Shown: positions 8,351-17,720, counted from the first letter of the stretch. The stretch: 64,000 bases of DNA from Candidatus Formimonas warabiya (GCF_002777255.1 NZ_CP017634.1:4972903-5036902); one strand, 5' to 3'. Translations and numbers: made by a program. Notes: generated by a model not told the origin, from the letters alone.

Positions 8351-8775
8351 GAGGTTCAGGCATTTTAGAGACCGTTTGCCTATAAAATAAATTTTTCGTT
8401 AAATTTTTGTTAAAGGAAAGGAGGATATTGAGGCGGAGGGCCGAATATACCACAGTAATAATGGTATACTTGGATACATTAAAAAAGGAGGTATGCCCGC
8501 GTACTTTGTCTTGATTAAGTAGTACAATTGATGCTGAATAGCGAGCTCGAAATGTAGGATTGTTGACAATAGAACTCGCCGCAAACTGCTGACAGGTACA
8601 AGAAAAGCTACAGAAAACAGGGGAGGGAGGTAATGCTTAATAGGAAACAGAGAGGTAGGCCGTAACGTTTGTCCGGGAAAATCAGGCAACAAAAAGGGCC
8701 TACATTAGTATCCGAGGATGCAAGAGGAGAAGCACTTAGAAAAATTTAATAGTTAGTATATTAGGGGTGAGAGAT
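8351..8775. other. Long leader region before the TctA-TctB gene, possible structured RNA
   Basis: Holds no credible gene. It contains the operator at 8462-8478 and then about 290 bases rich in purine runs and pairings, for example GCGAG/CTCGC around 8540-8582 and GTAGGCC (8655-8661) with GGCCTAC (8697-8703). The order of short motifs (TTGATTAAGTAG, AACTCGCCGCAA, GCTACAGAAAACAG, GGGAGGGAGGTAATGC) is reminiscent of domain I of bacterial group II introns, but I cannot confirm this from sequence alone. No reverse transcriptase is encoded. Confidence 0.35.
8462..8478. promoter_or_regulatory. Shared GTATAC operator upstream of the TctA-TctB fusion gene
   Basis: TGGTATACTTGGATACA is the exact inverse of the 17-base site before icd. 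It lies about 300 bases before the start codon, far further than the other copies, which suggests the promoter is here and the intervening leader was acquired or serves as a long 5' UTR. Confidence 0.7.
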
Positions 8776-10773
8776 TTGTGGTTAGATGGATTTGTTGCGG
8801 CACTCAGTTCAACTAATATACTGTGGCTGTTACTGGGTACATTGTTTGGGCTTGTGATCGGAGTTTTGCCTGCACTAGGCTCAAATTTTGGCGTGGCTCT
8901 AATGCTGCCCTTTACCTTTGGCCTTGATCCTGCTGCGGCGATGGTCTTTTTGACCGCAGTTCATGCTTCCTGCAATTACGGAGACTCTCTAAGCTCAATT
9001 CTCATTAATGTTCCCGGCGGGCCAGGTACAGTGGCCACATGCTGGGACGGTTACCCTATGGCGCAACAAGGCAGGGCCGGCCGGGCGTTGGGCATTGCTA
9101 CCTTAGCTTCTTTTGTCGGCGGTGCGATTGCTTGGTTTTCCCTTGTGCTGTTGGCAAAACCGATTGGAGTCTTCTCTATGCAAATCGGTGCCCCGGAATA
9201 TTTCGCCTTAGGTGTGATGGCACTTAGTTTGGTTTCTATCGCGTCCAAGGGAGAAACGATGAAGGGTATCATCATGGTTTGTCTCGGATTGGTGCTGGCA
9301 TCTATTGGCCAGGATCCCGTAACCGGTACAAGTGTCCGTTATTCCTTCGGGATCCTCTGGCTGGAGGCCGGGATACCGGTAGTGGTATCCACACTAGGAA
9401 TTTTTGCTGTTTCTCAGATTATGAATATGTTGGAAGAAGGAGGCTCCATTGCCAAGGCTGCCCATATTCAGGATCGGATTCTTTCCGGCTTCTGGGAGGT
9501 GGTGAAAAGACCTGTATCCATCATCAGGGCAGGAATTGTGGGGTGGTTTGTCGGTATTCTTCCGGCCCTGGGTGTTTCTTTAGCGGGAATCTCCACTTAC
9601 CTGGTCGAAAAGAAGTATTCAAAAAATAAAGACCAGTTTGGCAAGGGTGCTCCCGAGGGGTTAGTGGCAGCTGAAGTGGGCAAAGGGGCCTGCGTAGTTG
9701 GTGATCTGATTCCCACGTTAACTTTAGGCATTCCAGGCTCTGTAACAGGGGCGATTCTGATGGGGGCTTTAGTGATTCACGGTATTGACCCGGGTCCCCG
9801 GTTTATGACGGCAGGAACGCTGCCTTACATCGTATTTGCCGGTTTATTGCTGGGGCAATTGGCTTACGTGATTTTCGGGCCCATGCTGTGCAAAATCCTG
9901 GTTCCCGTAATTACGCTTCCTAATGCACTGCTGGCACCCGTGATCACAATTCTCTCATTTTTAGGGGCCTTTGTAGAACGAAATTACCTGTTTGATCTTT
10001 TCATATTGATCGTCTTTGGCCTGATTGCCTATGGTTTAAATAAGGTTGGTTATCCGGTTGTCTGCCTAGTTTTGGGTTTGATTCTGGGGCCGATGGTGGA
10101 GCAGAACTTACACCGCTCCTTAGGTATTGATTACGGCTCACCATTGGTTTTCCTTCATCGTCCCATATCTGTTACGATCCTGGCCATTACGGTTCTTTTT
10201 TTAGCAGGCCCATACCTGATCAGCTTTTTTAAACGTTTCATCAAGGTAGAAAATGACATCTTCCAGGTATCAGCAGGGGAGACGCCAAATTCAGAACAAG
10301 TCACGGGAAAAGAGATCCTGACACTGGTGATATTAGCCGTCGTGTTTGTCACTTTTATTGTTTTAGGCCGAAACTATGAGCCCAGGGTAGCCTTATTTCC
10401 AAGTCTGTTTTGTATCTTGGGCCTTGCCCTCATTGGCATACGCGCACTGCATCTGGGATTATTCGCGTATCGTCATGGAAAAACAGGGTTGGTGGCAGCA
10501 AAACAAGAGAAAACCGGGAATGTTCCCATGATTCCCATGTGGTTGTTTAGTATCATGTTGCTGGTATTTGTGATTTGCGTATACCTGATTGGTTTTGCCC
10601 TAAGCAGCGCCTTATTCTTGCTGGCAGTCGCTCTTCGTGCCGGTTATAAAAATTGGTTGGTTCTAATACCTCTTTCCGTGGGTTCGGGAATTTTCACGCT
10701 GATTTTTGCCTGGCTATTAGAAATTTCCCTTCCTGCGGGGTTGTTATGGGAAAGTATACAGAGGCTCATATAA
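8776..10773 (+). CDS. Tripartite tricarboxylate transporter, TctA-TctB fusion
   Basis: Membrane component of a TTT system, which imports carboxylates using a periplasmic-type binding protein and an ion gradient. Residues to about 500 are TctA, with GLVIGVLPALGSNFG, LINVPGGPGTVATCWDGYPM, GWFVGILPALGVSLAG and TLTLGIPGSVTGAILMGAL, the paired repeats of the family. After about residue 510 a second domain with four predicted membrane segments (GKEILTLVILAVVF through ALRAGYKNWLVLIPL) matches TctB. Normal TctA is about 500 and TctB about 150-180 residues, so this 665-residue protein is a fusion. TTG 8776 is chosen because AGGGGTGA lies 6 bases before it; GTG 8767 is inside that site. A tctC gene follows after 14 bases. 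Confidence 0.92.
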   Translation: MWLDGFVAALSSTNILWLLLGTLFGLVIGVLPALGSNFGVALMLPFTFGLDPAAAMVFLTAVHASCNYGDSLSSILINVPGGPGTVATCWDGYPMAQQGRAGRALGIATLASFVGGAIAWFSLVLLAKPIGVFSMQIGAPEYFALGVMALSLVSIASKGETMKGIIMVCLGLVLASIGQDPVTGTSVRYSFGILWLEAGIPVVVSTLGIFAVSQIMNMLEEGGSIAKAAHIQDRILSGFWEVVKRPVSIIRAGIVGWFVGILPALGVSLAGISTYLVEKKYSKNKDQFGKGAPEGLVAAEVGKGACVVGDLIPTLTLGIPGSVTGAILMGALVIHGIDPGPRFMTAGTLPYIVFAGLLLGQLAYVIFGPMLCKILVPVITLPNALLAPVITILSFLGAFVERNYLFDLFILIVFGLIAYGLNKVGYPVVCLVLGLILGPMVEQNLHRSLGIDYGSPLVFLHRPISVTILAITVLFLAGPYLISFFKRFIKVENDIFQVSAGETPNSEQVTGKEILTLVILAVVFVTFIVLGRNYEPRVALFPSLFCILGLALIGIRALHLGLFAYRHGKTGLVAAKQEKTGNVPMIPMWLFSIMLLVFVICVYLIGFALSSALFLLAVALRAGYKNWLVLIPLSVGSGIFTLIFAWLLEISLPAGLLWESIQRLI

Positions 10774-10787
10774 GGGGAGGTACTAAC

Positions 10788-11774
10788 ATGAGAAAAACAA
10801 TGATTTCTTTAGGCTTGGTGCTCATTTTGACCGCCTTGTTGTTAGGGGGGTGCGGCGGAACCCAGACTACCGATACTTCCACACCGGAAGCTTCCCAGGC
10901 AGAGGTTAACTGGCCTGAAAAGGACATTACCTTTATTGTACCCTATAATGCAGGGGGCGGATATGATCTGAAAGCACGCTTGCTTGCCGAGTACATGCCC
11001 AAATATCTACCCAAGCAAGTGAACATTGTGGTGAAGAATGTACCTGGTGCAGATGCCAAGATTGGTACCTTGGAAATGCTCAAAAGCACACCCGACGGTT
11101 ACACCCTGGCCTTGGCGGATCCTTTACATTTAGCCTTACTAGAGCTTGCAGGAGGTTTAGAGGGCCATGATCCCGCGAGTCTGGCCTGGATCGGCCAAAT
11201 TACCAATTCACCCAGTCTCGTAGTCATCAGTGCCAACGGCAAATATAAAACACTTGATGAGATGAAGGGACAGAAGGTATCTTTTGCTACCTCGGGAGAC
11301 AATATTCCGGCGATTAACTGCCTGGCTAAAGGAGTAGAGTGTGTTCCTACGCTCATTGCGTATAACGGTTATCCCGAGGCCTGTATGGCTGTAGCCCGTG
11401 GCGACGTGGATGTATTTATGGGTACGGCGGAATCGGTGTTTAAAAATATCACTTCCCTGGAGGGGAAATTATTACCGGTTGCTTTAATCGGGGGTCAAAG
11501 TTCCCTCGTACCTGACGTGAAAACAACGGAAGAACTTGGGTTTAGCAGTGTTGACGGCATGTCCGGCCGCTTACGCGTGATGCTGGCCGGCCCGCCGGAC
11601 CTGGATGCCAATGTTACCAAGATACTGGTTGATGCCATGGATAAAGCCATGCATGATCCCGAATTTGTGGCTCAAGCGGAGAAAACCGGTTATGTGGTAG
11701 AACCGATCTCACAGGAAGAGGTAAAGAAAGCTGTTCAGGAATCCGTTGATGCAGGTAGGCAGTACGGTAAATAA
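10788..11774 (+). CDS. TTT extracellular substrate-binding lipoprotein (TctC family)
   Basis: Solute-binding component of the transporter fused upstream. ATG 10788 follows the ribosome-binding site AGGGGAGG; a longer open frame reaching into the previous gene is rejected. The signal peptide ends in a lipobox LLLGGCGG, so the protein is lipid-anchored outside the membrane. The mature part begins with FIVPYNAGGGYDLKARLLAEY, typical of Bug/TctC binding proteins, and shows VPGADAKIGTLEML in the ligand-carboxylate loop position. 328 residues, normal length. The ligand is a carboxylate by family; which one is unknown. Confidence 0.92.
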   Translation: MRKTMISLGLVLILTALLLGGCGGTQTTDTSTPEASQAEVNWPEKDITFIVPYNAGGGYDLKARLLAEYMPKYLPKQVNIVVKNVPGADAKIGTLEMLKSTPDGYTLALADPLHLALLELAGGLEGHDPASLAWIGQITNSPSLVVISANGKYKTLDEMKGQKVSFATSGDNIPAINCLAKGVECVPTLIAYNGYPEACMAVARGDVDVFMGTAESVFKNITSLEGKLLPVALIGGQSSLVPDVKTTEELGFSSVDGMSGRLRVMLAGPPDLDANVTKILVDAMDKAMHDPEFVAQAEKTGYVVEPISQEEVKKAVQESVDAGRQYGK

Positions 11775-11988
11775 TCTTTTTCGACTCACGCTTAAACGGA
11801 ACTGCCTCAACATGGAAGTTGAATTTAACCGGGATAACTTATCGTAAGTCTCCCGTGCTCATGGGGACTTCCCCAGCGCGGTCAGGGGATCCGCTTTTAC
11901 CAGAAATGCCCCCCAAATAGTGCGCCCCTGATCGTTGCCCGCGGGAGTTCCAGCGAGCAAATTATGAAAATAAATCGATGGAGATGTT

Positions 11989-13260
11989 ATGAATATCACT
12001 GAGAAAGTGTTCAACCGGATCGATGGCGAGGAAATTGCCTCTTTGGCCCTCCTGCTCGCAGATATTTACGGCCCTGTCGGTCATGAGGAACAGGTAGGCG
12101 AAACTGTCTTCAAATGGTTGTGTGATCAGGGATTTTCCGCCCAGAAGCAGATCGTTGCGGGAACCCGTTTCAATGTACTGGGGATGGTGAAAGGAACGGG
12201 CGGAGGAAAAAATTTGGCCTTTAACAGCCACATGGATACCCTTCCCGTTTTCCAAGGGGAGGCCCAAACCGGGGTGGAAAACAGGAAGGCATACCGGGCC
12301 TGGCGGGAAGGAAACAGGCTTTTTGGGTTGGCCATGCTCAATGACAGAGGCCCCATGGCTGCCTTTTTGATCGCGGCCAAGGCTTTGAAAGAGTCTGGAA
12401 TCCGACTGAAGGGGGATCTGCTCCTAACTGCCGTGGTGGGAGAAATAGGCAGTGCTAAGATCGAAGAATATCAGGGAGCGGAATACCTGGGGAAGGGAGC
12501 GGGAACAAAACAGGCCATTATCGAGGGTCCACCCCTGGATTATGCCCTCGTTGCCGAGACCACAAATTTTGGCATTTCATGGGTCAACTCAGGAGTGGCC
12601 TATGTGAAAGTTACCGTTGCCGGGCAGAGCATTTATACACCGCGTCTCCGGGTGGAAGCCGGATCCCCTGTGACGGACCATCCCAATGCCATTGTAAAAA
12701 TGAGCCTGGTCATGGAAAGGATTACCCGCTGGGCCCAGGAATACCAGGAAAAACACAAAAAATCGTCCCCCTGCGGGATGATTAGACCCAAGGTAAATAT
12801 TGGTGCGATCAGAGGCGGCATTCCCTATTCCCCAAGCCAAACGGCGGCAAGCTGCAGTATCTATCTTGACATTTGGCTGCCTCCGGAAACGAGCCTGGAG
12901 GAAATACTTGAGGAATTGCAGGACGTTCTGGACCGGACCGGATTAAAGCTTCGGCCGGAAGTATATTTGTACCGGAAGGGATATACGGGAAAGGGCGGGG
13001 AGGAGTTAGTGGGCGCCGTATCCCGGGCTTACCGGGAGATCAGCGGTACGGAGCCACCTAGTGTTTCTGAGGATATTACCAGCATGTGGCGGGATACCAA
13101 TGTCTATCATGAAATGGGGATTCCCTCTGTAACATTTGGGCCCATCCGGCACCAATCTCCGGATTTTCCGGACAAATATTTAACCGTTGCCGACCTGGTG
13201 ATGACAGCGAAAATATACGGCAAAACAGCGATGAAGATTTGTGGCGTTGCGGAAGCATAA
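11989..13260 (+). CDS. M20-family metallohydrolase (peptidase/deacylase)
   Basis: Cytoplasmic zinc hydrolase of the ArgE/DapE/carboxypeptidase G2 superfamily. The first metal-ligand motif is NSHMDTLPVF; LNDRGPMAAF occupies the bridging-aspartate segment; a dimerisation domain lies around residues 200-310; SVTFGPIRHQSPDFPDKY is the C-terminal active-site region. The usual pair of glutamates (EE) is read here as VVGEIGSAKIEE, so the catalytic geometry deserves caution. 423 residues. It sits between a TTT and a dihydroxyphthalate-decarboxylase-like gene and might hydrolyse an N-acyl or peptide-linked carboxylate; the substrate is inference. The 214 bp upstream are GC-rich with no feature I can name. 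Confidence 0.85.
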   Translation: MNITEKVFNRIDGEEIASLALLLADIYGPVGHEEQVGETVFKWLCDQGFSAQKQIVAGTRFNVLGMVKGTGGGKNLAFNSHMDTLPVFQGEAQTGVENRKAYRAWREGNRLFGLAMLNDRGPMAAFLIAAKALKESGIRLKGDLLLTAVVGEIGSAKIEEYQGAEYLGKGAGTKQAIIEGPPLDYALVAETTNFGISWVNSGVAYVKVTVAGQSIYTPRLRVEAGSPVTDHPNAIVKMSLVMERITRWAQEYQEKHKKSSPCGMIRPKVNIGAIRGGIPYSPSQTAASCSIYLDIWLPPETSLEEILEELQDVLDRTGLKLRPEVYLYRKGYTGKGGEELVGAVSRAYREISGTEPPSVSEDITSMWRDTNVYHEMGIPSVTFGPIRHQSPDFPDKYLTVADLVMTAKIYGKTAMKICGVAEA

Positions 13261-13368
13261 ACTGTTTTAGGGACGGGAAAAGGCAGTTTAAGGAAAAAGT
13301 CAAAAGATTAGAAAAAATTTATCCGAACGAGGGAGAATTATAGAGGATAACAGACTTTATTGTCAAAT

Positions 13369-13434
13369 ATACATTGTGTATCATTAACACACTAAAGTAA
13401 AAATTTTTTTAAAAGCAGTGGATACTTGTATACG
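13369..13434. promoter_or_regulatory. Regulatory region with shared GTATAC operator (13419-13434)
   Basis: TGGATACTTGTATACG at 13419-13434 matches the recurrent operator and ends 14 bases before the ATG at 13449, overlapping the ribosome-binding site region. A second small inverted repeat, ATACA-TTG-TGTAT (about 13369-13381), lies 40 bases upstream and may be a promoter-proximal half of the same control region. Confidence 0.65.
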
Positions 13435-13448
13435 GGAGCGTGGTAACA

Positions 13449-14417
13449 ATGAAAATTAAATTATCCCTCGCGTGCGGTGATTACGACAGAACACGTGCCC
13501 TGATTGATGGTACTGTCCGGATTCAAGGAATAGAATTCATTCCCGTCATTTTGTCTTCGCCTGAACGCCATAAAAGAATGTTGAAATGGGAGGAATTCGA
13601 TGTCTGTGAATTATCGATGTCTTCCTATTTAGTTGCCCATGAGCAAAACCGGGATTATGTGGCCATCCCGGTATTTCCCCACCGGCGCTTCCGGCACGGC
13701 TATCTTTTCGTGCGGGAGGATTCTGAGATCCGGCATCCCCTGGATCTGGTGCATAAACGGATTGGTGTGAGAAGGTTTCAAAATACGGCCGGGCTCTGGC
13801 TGCGGGGAATCCTGGAAGAATATTATGGGGTGGAGCGAAAAAATGTACACTGGGTTACCGAAGATGATGAAGAATTAGATATCGTGTTTCCTCCCGGGCT
13901 TGATGTCAGGCGCATCGGGCCGGAAGACAAGAATCTGGACCAGTGCTTGTTGAAAGGAAGCATCGATGCGCTGATTTATCCCCAAGAGACACTCAGTCTC
14001 AATCAAAAAGACGGTACAAGGCGGCTATTTGATAATTATGCTGCCGAGGAAATGACCTATTTTAAAAATACCGGGATTTTTCCCATCATGCACACGGTGG
14101 TGATTCATAAACGAATCCTGGACAGGTACCCTTGGGTTGCCGGCGAAATCTATAAAGCCTTTTGTCACGCAAAAAAAGAATGCTATAAATACCTAAGGGA
14201 TCAAAGGAAGTCAAGCCTGGTCTGGCATAATCATTATTTACAGGAGGAAATGGGCATGTTCGGGGGCGATCCCTGGCCCTATAACCTGAAAGATAACGAA
14301 AAGGCTTTAAATACCATGATCGGATATTCTTTGGCTGACGGCTTAATCAAAAAGAAGCCGCAGTTAGATGATTTGTTTGTAAGCAGCACTTTGGAAGCGG
14401 AAAAAGATGAACAATAA
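13449..14417 (+). CDS. 4,5-dihydroxyphthalate decarboxylase-like / periplasmic-binding-fold protein
   Basis: Resembles the family annotated as 4,5-dihydroxyphthalate decarboxylase, which has a type II periplasmic-binding fold related to NMT1/ThiY-like proteins. Visible are the opening KIKLSLACGDYDRTRALIDG, ELSMSSYLVAHE, the arginine-rich FPHRRFRHGYLFV and the IGVRRFQNTAGLWLRG segment. No signal peptide is present, so it acts in the cytoplasm. ATG 13449 is preferred over GTG 13440 because it has the better-spaced GGGAG. It overlaps into the spacing of the first cupin gene. Whether it is a decarboxylase or a binding protein is not settled by sequence. Confidence 0.78.
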   Translation: MKIKLSLACGDYDRTRALIDGTVRIQGIEFIPVILSSPERHKRMLKWEEFDVCELSMSSYLVAHEQNRDYVAIPVFPHRRFRHGYLFVREDSEIRHPLDLVHKRIGVRRFQNTAGLWLRGILEEYYGVERKNVHWVTEDDEELDIVFPPGLDVRRIGPEDKNLDQCLLKGSIDALIYPQETLSLNQKDGTRRLFDNYAAEEMTYFKNTGIFPIMHTVVIHKRILDRYPWVAGEIYKAFCHAKKECYKYLRDQRKSSLVWHNHYLQEEMGMFGGDPWPYNLKDNEKALNTMIGYSLADGLIKKKPQLDDLFVSSTLEAEKDEQ

Positions 14418-14430
14418 GGAGGGAAAGATT

Positions 14431-14958
14431 GTGTCAGAAAAAGTGTTGGAAGCTTGGGAAGTAAAAGGAAGGCTTCATGTCAGAGGTCTTGAAGGAGATT
14501 ATGACCTCAAAGAAGAAAGGAGAAGACTCCGGGAACTACCCCGGGTGATTAAGGCCAGTCAGGTGCCTTTTAAGGGCGGTCCCAGAATGTTTAATAAAGT
14601 TCTTCTCGATCCTAAATACGGCAGCATACAGACCATCTACACCCATGTAAAGGAATTTCTGCCTGGGACGGAATCCCAACTGCATGGCCATCAAAACGAC
14701 GCTTTGATGTACGTGCTCCAGGGCACTGGTTTTGATGTGCAGGATGGTGTCAAAATCGAGTGGGCCGCAGGTGACCTGGCCATCATTCGGGGAGGCACGG
14801 TGCACCAGCATTTCTGCACCAGCAAGATTCCGGCCAGAGTGGTGATCTTGAAGCCCAAATCTTTGGCCATGTTTGCCAATCTAACCTATCAGGAACTGAT
14901 CAAGCCGGCAAGCAAAGAGCCGCTGATGGGCTGGGAAGGCTTTAAACCTGAGGACTAA
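14431..14958 (+). CDS. Cupin-domain protein
   Basis: Small single-cupin protein of 175 residues. Cupin motif 1 is recognisable in PGTESQLHGHQNDALMYVLQ and motif 2 in GDLAIIRGGTVHQHF, giving the His residues expected for metal binding. GTG 14431 is chosen because AAGGAGGG lies 7 bases before it; ATG 14407 is upstream of that site and inside the preceding gene. It is paired with another cupin downstream, like the two halves of a bicupin oxygenase or isomerase. A role in processing the imported carboxylate is inferred from context; in an anaerobe a dioxygenase function is unlikely. Confidence 0.8.
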   Translation: MSEKVLEAWEVKGRLHVRGLEGDYDLKEERRRLRELPRVIKASQVPFKGGPRMFNKVLLDPKYGSIQTIYTHVKEFLPGTESQLHGHQNDALMYVLQGTGFDVQDGVKIEWAAGDLAIIRGGTVHQHFCTSKIPARVVILKPKSLAMFANLTYQELIKPASKEPLMGWEGFKPED

Positions 14959-14976
14959 AGGAAGGAGAGACGATCG

Positions 14977-15531
14977 ATGAAAAAGTACCCAGAATCTGAG
15001 GTTTGGAATAAAGGGAGCAAAACAACCACCTATTATGAAGATATTCTGAAGGCAGCCAAGGAACGGCCGGAAAAACACGCAAAATTGATGAAGGTGATCC
15101 ATCCGGAAGATATGCCTTGGGAAGAATGCTGTCATGGAAAAATCAAGCATGTGATCAACGATGAAATGGACGCCATCAGTAAAGCGATGAACCTCTATAT
15201 GCAAGAGATTCCAGCGGGCAGTAAATCCGGGAAGCATCGCCATATGGCGGAGGAAGTGATTTTTGTCCTGGAGGGCCGGGGCTATGACCTGCACTGGGAT
15301 GTGGATATGAAACTGACGGACCGCTATGAATGGATTGTCGCTGAAGAGCCGAAAAGATTTGACTGGGAAGCGGGGGACTTGATCGTGATTCCGGTCAATA
15401 CGGTGCACCAGCATTTTAATGCTGATCCGGACCACCCGGCGCGCATTATGTCGGCGATTAATAATGTGTATAAAATGTTGGATTTTGACGATCTTGAGCA
15501 AATTGAACCGGCCCCGGAACAGGTAAAATAA
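14977..15531 (+). CDS. Cupin-domain protein
   Basis: 184-residue cupin, 18 bp after the previous one, with ribosome-binding site AAGGAGAG. Motif 1 is GSKSGKHRHMAEEVIFVLEG and motif 2 GDLIVIPVNTVHQHFN, giving a complete His/Glu metal site. An N-terminal extension of about 60 residues with ECCHGKIKH precedes the barrel. Similar single cupins are often annotated as gentisate-dioxygenase-like. It lies immediately upstream of the second TTT and probably shares its transcript. Confidence 0.8.
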   Translation: MKKYPESEVWNKGSKTTTYYEDILKAAKERPEKHAKLMKVIHPEDMPWEECCHGKIKHVINDEMDAISKAMNLYMQEIPAGSKSGKHRHMAEEVIFVLEGRGYDLHWDVDMKLTDRYEWIVAEEPKRFDWEAGDLIVIPVNTVHQHFNADPDHPARIMSAINNVYKMLDFDDLEQIEPAPEQVK

Positions 15532-15608
15532 AATCCCCCAAATCGCAAAAGGCATAAGAATGAAAAAGCCTGTCAAATTGAATGAATACTTAAAAGAGGG
15601 AGGTTTTT

Positions 15609-17102
15609 ATGTTACATGCAGCTATAATGGGCCTTGGTGCCCTGCTAAGTCCACTCGCTCTGTTATTATTGGCGGTTGGCGTAATATTCGGCTTAGTGGT
15701 TAGTTTTTTTCCCGGGCTCGGCGGAGTAGTAGTTTTGGTACTGCTGATGCCATTTATTTATAATCTGGAACCGGCGCAGGGCCTTGCCCTGCTCTGGGGC
15801 GCCCATGTTGCCGTCTGTTTTGGCGGATCACAAAGTGCCATTCTTTTTAATGTGCCGGGGTCTTCCAAGAATGTGGCCGCCTGTTTCGACGGCTATCCCA
15901 TGACCCAAAACGGGGAAGGAGCGAGGGCTTTAGCCGCTTCCGCCACATCTTCCCTGCTGGGGGGGATTTTCGGCGCCCTCGTATTATTGGTTAGTTTGCC
16001 CGTGATCCGGCCCATTATTCTGGTCCTTGGTCCGGCGGAGTATTTTATGCTGGCCTTGTGGGGCATCTCGGTGATTGCCTTATTTACGTCAGGCTCTTTC
16101 CTGAAGGGTCTGGCGGCGGCCGGCCTGGGGCTATTGATAGCCTTTGTCGGTATGGACCCCATGACAGGAACGCCCCGCTTTACCATGGGTTTAGTTTCTC
16201 TGTGGGAAGGAATTACGTTCCCTCCGGCTGTGCTTGGCATGTTTGCCCTTGCTCAAATGATTGAGTTGTTTGTGAGGGGCGGCGCTATCGTGAAACGTCA
16301 GGCTCCTGCAGCAACAAGCGGACCGCTGCAGGGCATCAAGGATACCTTAAGAAACTGGAGTTTAGTAATCCGGTCCAGTGTTCTGGGTGTCTTTATCGGC
16401 GCCCTTCCCGGAGTGGGCGGTACGGTGGGGAATATTATGGCCTATGGACAAGCAGTCCAAACTTCCAAACATCCGGAAAAATACGGCACAGGAATTCCGG
16501 AAGGGGTCATTGCTTGTGAAGCTGCCGTCGCTTCCAACGAAGGCGGCGGATTGATTCCTACCCTCACTTTCGGCATTCCGGGGGGAGAGGGTCCGGCGAT
16601 CCTGATGATTGCCCTTTTGATCATGGGGATTGCTCCGGGACCGGAAATGATGACCAAGCATTTGGATATAGTGCTGATGATGGTTTGGATTATTGTACTG
16701 GCAAATGTGCTGGCCACCGGGATCGGGTTAGGGCTGGCCAAAAGGCTGGTGCGCATCAGCAGCCTGCCGGGAACGACATTGATTCCCTTTGTTTTTGTCA
16801 TTTGCCTGATCGGCGCTTATGCAGTGAACAGAAGTTTCAGTGATGTGATCATCGCTGTCATTTTTGGCATTGTTGGTTATTACATGAAGAAATATGATTA
16901 TTCAAGAGCAAACCTGGTCATCGGCATGGTCATGGGCAGCCTGATTGAACGGTATTACCACATTTCGGCGCGTCTCTTTGGCGACACGTTTTTTGTGACC
17001 CGCCCCATCGCACTGGGTCTCCTAATCGTGATCATTCTTACTACGGCCTATCCTCTTTACAGCAAACACCGCCGTAAAAAGAAAGGAGAGCTTACCGTAT
17101 GA
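15609..17102 (+). CDS. Tripartite tricarboxylate transporter TctA family permease
   Basis: Large 12-helix membrane subunit (497 residues) of the second TTT. Motifs are FGLVVSFFPGLGGVV, ILFNVPGSSKNVAACFDGYPM, GVFIGALPGVGGTVGNIMAYG and TLTFGIPGGEGPAILMIALL, the duplicated signature of the family. A GAGGGAGG ribosome-binding site precedes ATG 15609. The gene overlaps tctB by four bases (ATGA). Gene order here is A-B-C, unlike the C-A-B order of the third TTT. Confidence 0.94.
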   Translation: MLHAAIMGLGALLSPLALLLLAVGVIFGLVVSFFPGLGGVVVLVLLMPFIYNLEPAQGLALLWGAHVAVCFGGSQSAILFNVPGSSKNVAACFDGYPMTQNGEGARALAASATSSLLGGIFGALVLLVSLPVIRPIILVLGPAEYFMLALWGISVIALFTSGSFLKGLAAAGLGLLIAFVGMDPMTGTPRFTMGLVSLWEGITFPPAVLGMFALAQMIELFVRGGAIVKRQAPAATSGPLQGIKDTLRNWSLVIRSSVLGVFIGALPGVGGTVGNIMAYGQAVQTSKHPEKYGTGIPEGVIACEAAVASNEGGGLIPTLTFGIPGGEGPAILMIALLIMGIAPGPEMMTKHLDIVLMMVWIIVLANVLATGIGLGLAKRLVRISSLPGTTLIPFVFVICLIGAYAVNRSFSDVIIAVIFGIVGYYMKKYDYSRANLVIGMVMGSLIERYYHISARLFGDTFFVTRPIALGLLIVIILTTAYPLYSKHRRKKKGELTV

Positions 17103-17629
17103 GTAATAGAACGCAAGAAAACATTGCAGCCGTGTTACTTTTAGTGGTTTTTGTTGCCATTGGCATCATGTCTCTTGATTATTCTCCCAGAGCCAGATTA
17201 ATGCCATTAGCGATATCCATTGTATCAACAGTTTTAATCATCGCTCAGCTCATTGTCCAAAACAGCAAGGCTAATGATGTGGACTTGGCCATTGACACCA
17301 TGGAACTCTTCGGCGCCACCGGCCTCAAGAAAGAGGGCCGGCGCAAAGCCGATGAAGAAGCGGCAAAGACCTTGGAAAAGGAAGTCATTAAGGGAACAAA
17401 AGAATCTACGGCCATTGGCATTCTATTGGGGCTTTTCGCCATGATTTATGTGTTTGGATACGTGATTACCATCCCGGTTTTTATTACCTTGTATTTTCGG
17501 TTATTCAACAAGTCTCCATGGTTGCGGTCTATCATTACCGGGATTGGAGCTACGGCAGTGCTTTATTTCTTTTTCAGCGTACTTTTGCAGATTAGCTTAT
17601 ACCCAGGGCTTATCGGCAAAATGTTTTAA
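17099..17629 (+). CDS. Tripartite tricarboxylate transporter TctB family protein
   Basis: Small membrane subunit of the second TTT, 176 residues with four predicted membrane segments, the first starting ENIAAVLLLVVFVAIGIMS and a conserved SPRARLMP after it. A charged cytoplasmic stretch rich in Lys/Glu (about residues 75-105) separates the two helical pairs. Coupled to tctA by a four-base overlap. TctB proteins are poorly conserved; the call rests largely on position and topology. Confidence 0.88.
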   Translation: MSNRTQENIAAVLLLVVFVAIGIMSLDYSPRARLMPLAISIVSTVLIIAQLIVQNSKANDVDLAIDTMELFGATGLKKEGRRKADEEAAKTLEKEVIKGTKESTAIGILLGLFAMIYVFGYVITIPVFITLYFRLFNKSPWLRSIITGIGATAVLYFFFSVLLQISLYPGLIGKMF

Positions 17630-17720
17630 TCTATTGATATAAGGAGGTGAAATTCTCATAACAACCCTTTTTGTTCAATATCTAGGAAGTACAGTTGGAA
17701 GATGAAAAGGAGGAGATTAG

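Noticed and set aside
10653..10787. Upstream extension of tctC into the TctA-TctB gene
   Set aside because: The signal peptide and the ribosome-binding site place the start at ATG 10788.
11775..11988. Structured element or small gene in the gap before the M20 hydrolase
   Set aside because: Only weak pairings (TCAGGGG/CCCCTGA with a 35-base loop) and no supported start codon; nothing reliable to annotate.
14881..15576. 231-codon open frame on the minus strand
   Set aside because: Antisense to two cupin genes with good motifs and ribosome-binding sites; its translation has no recognisable domain.
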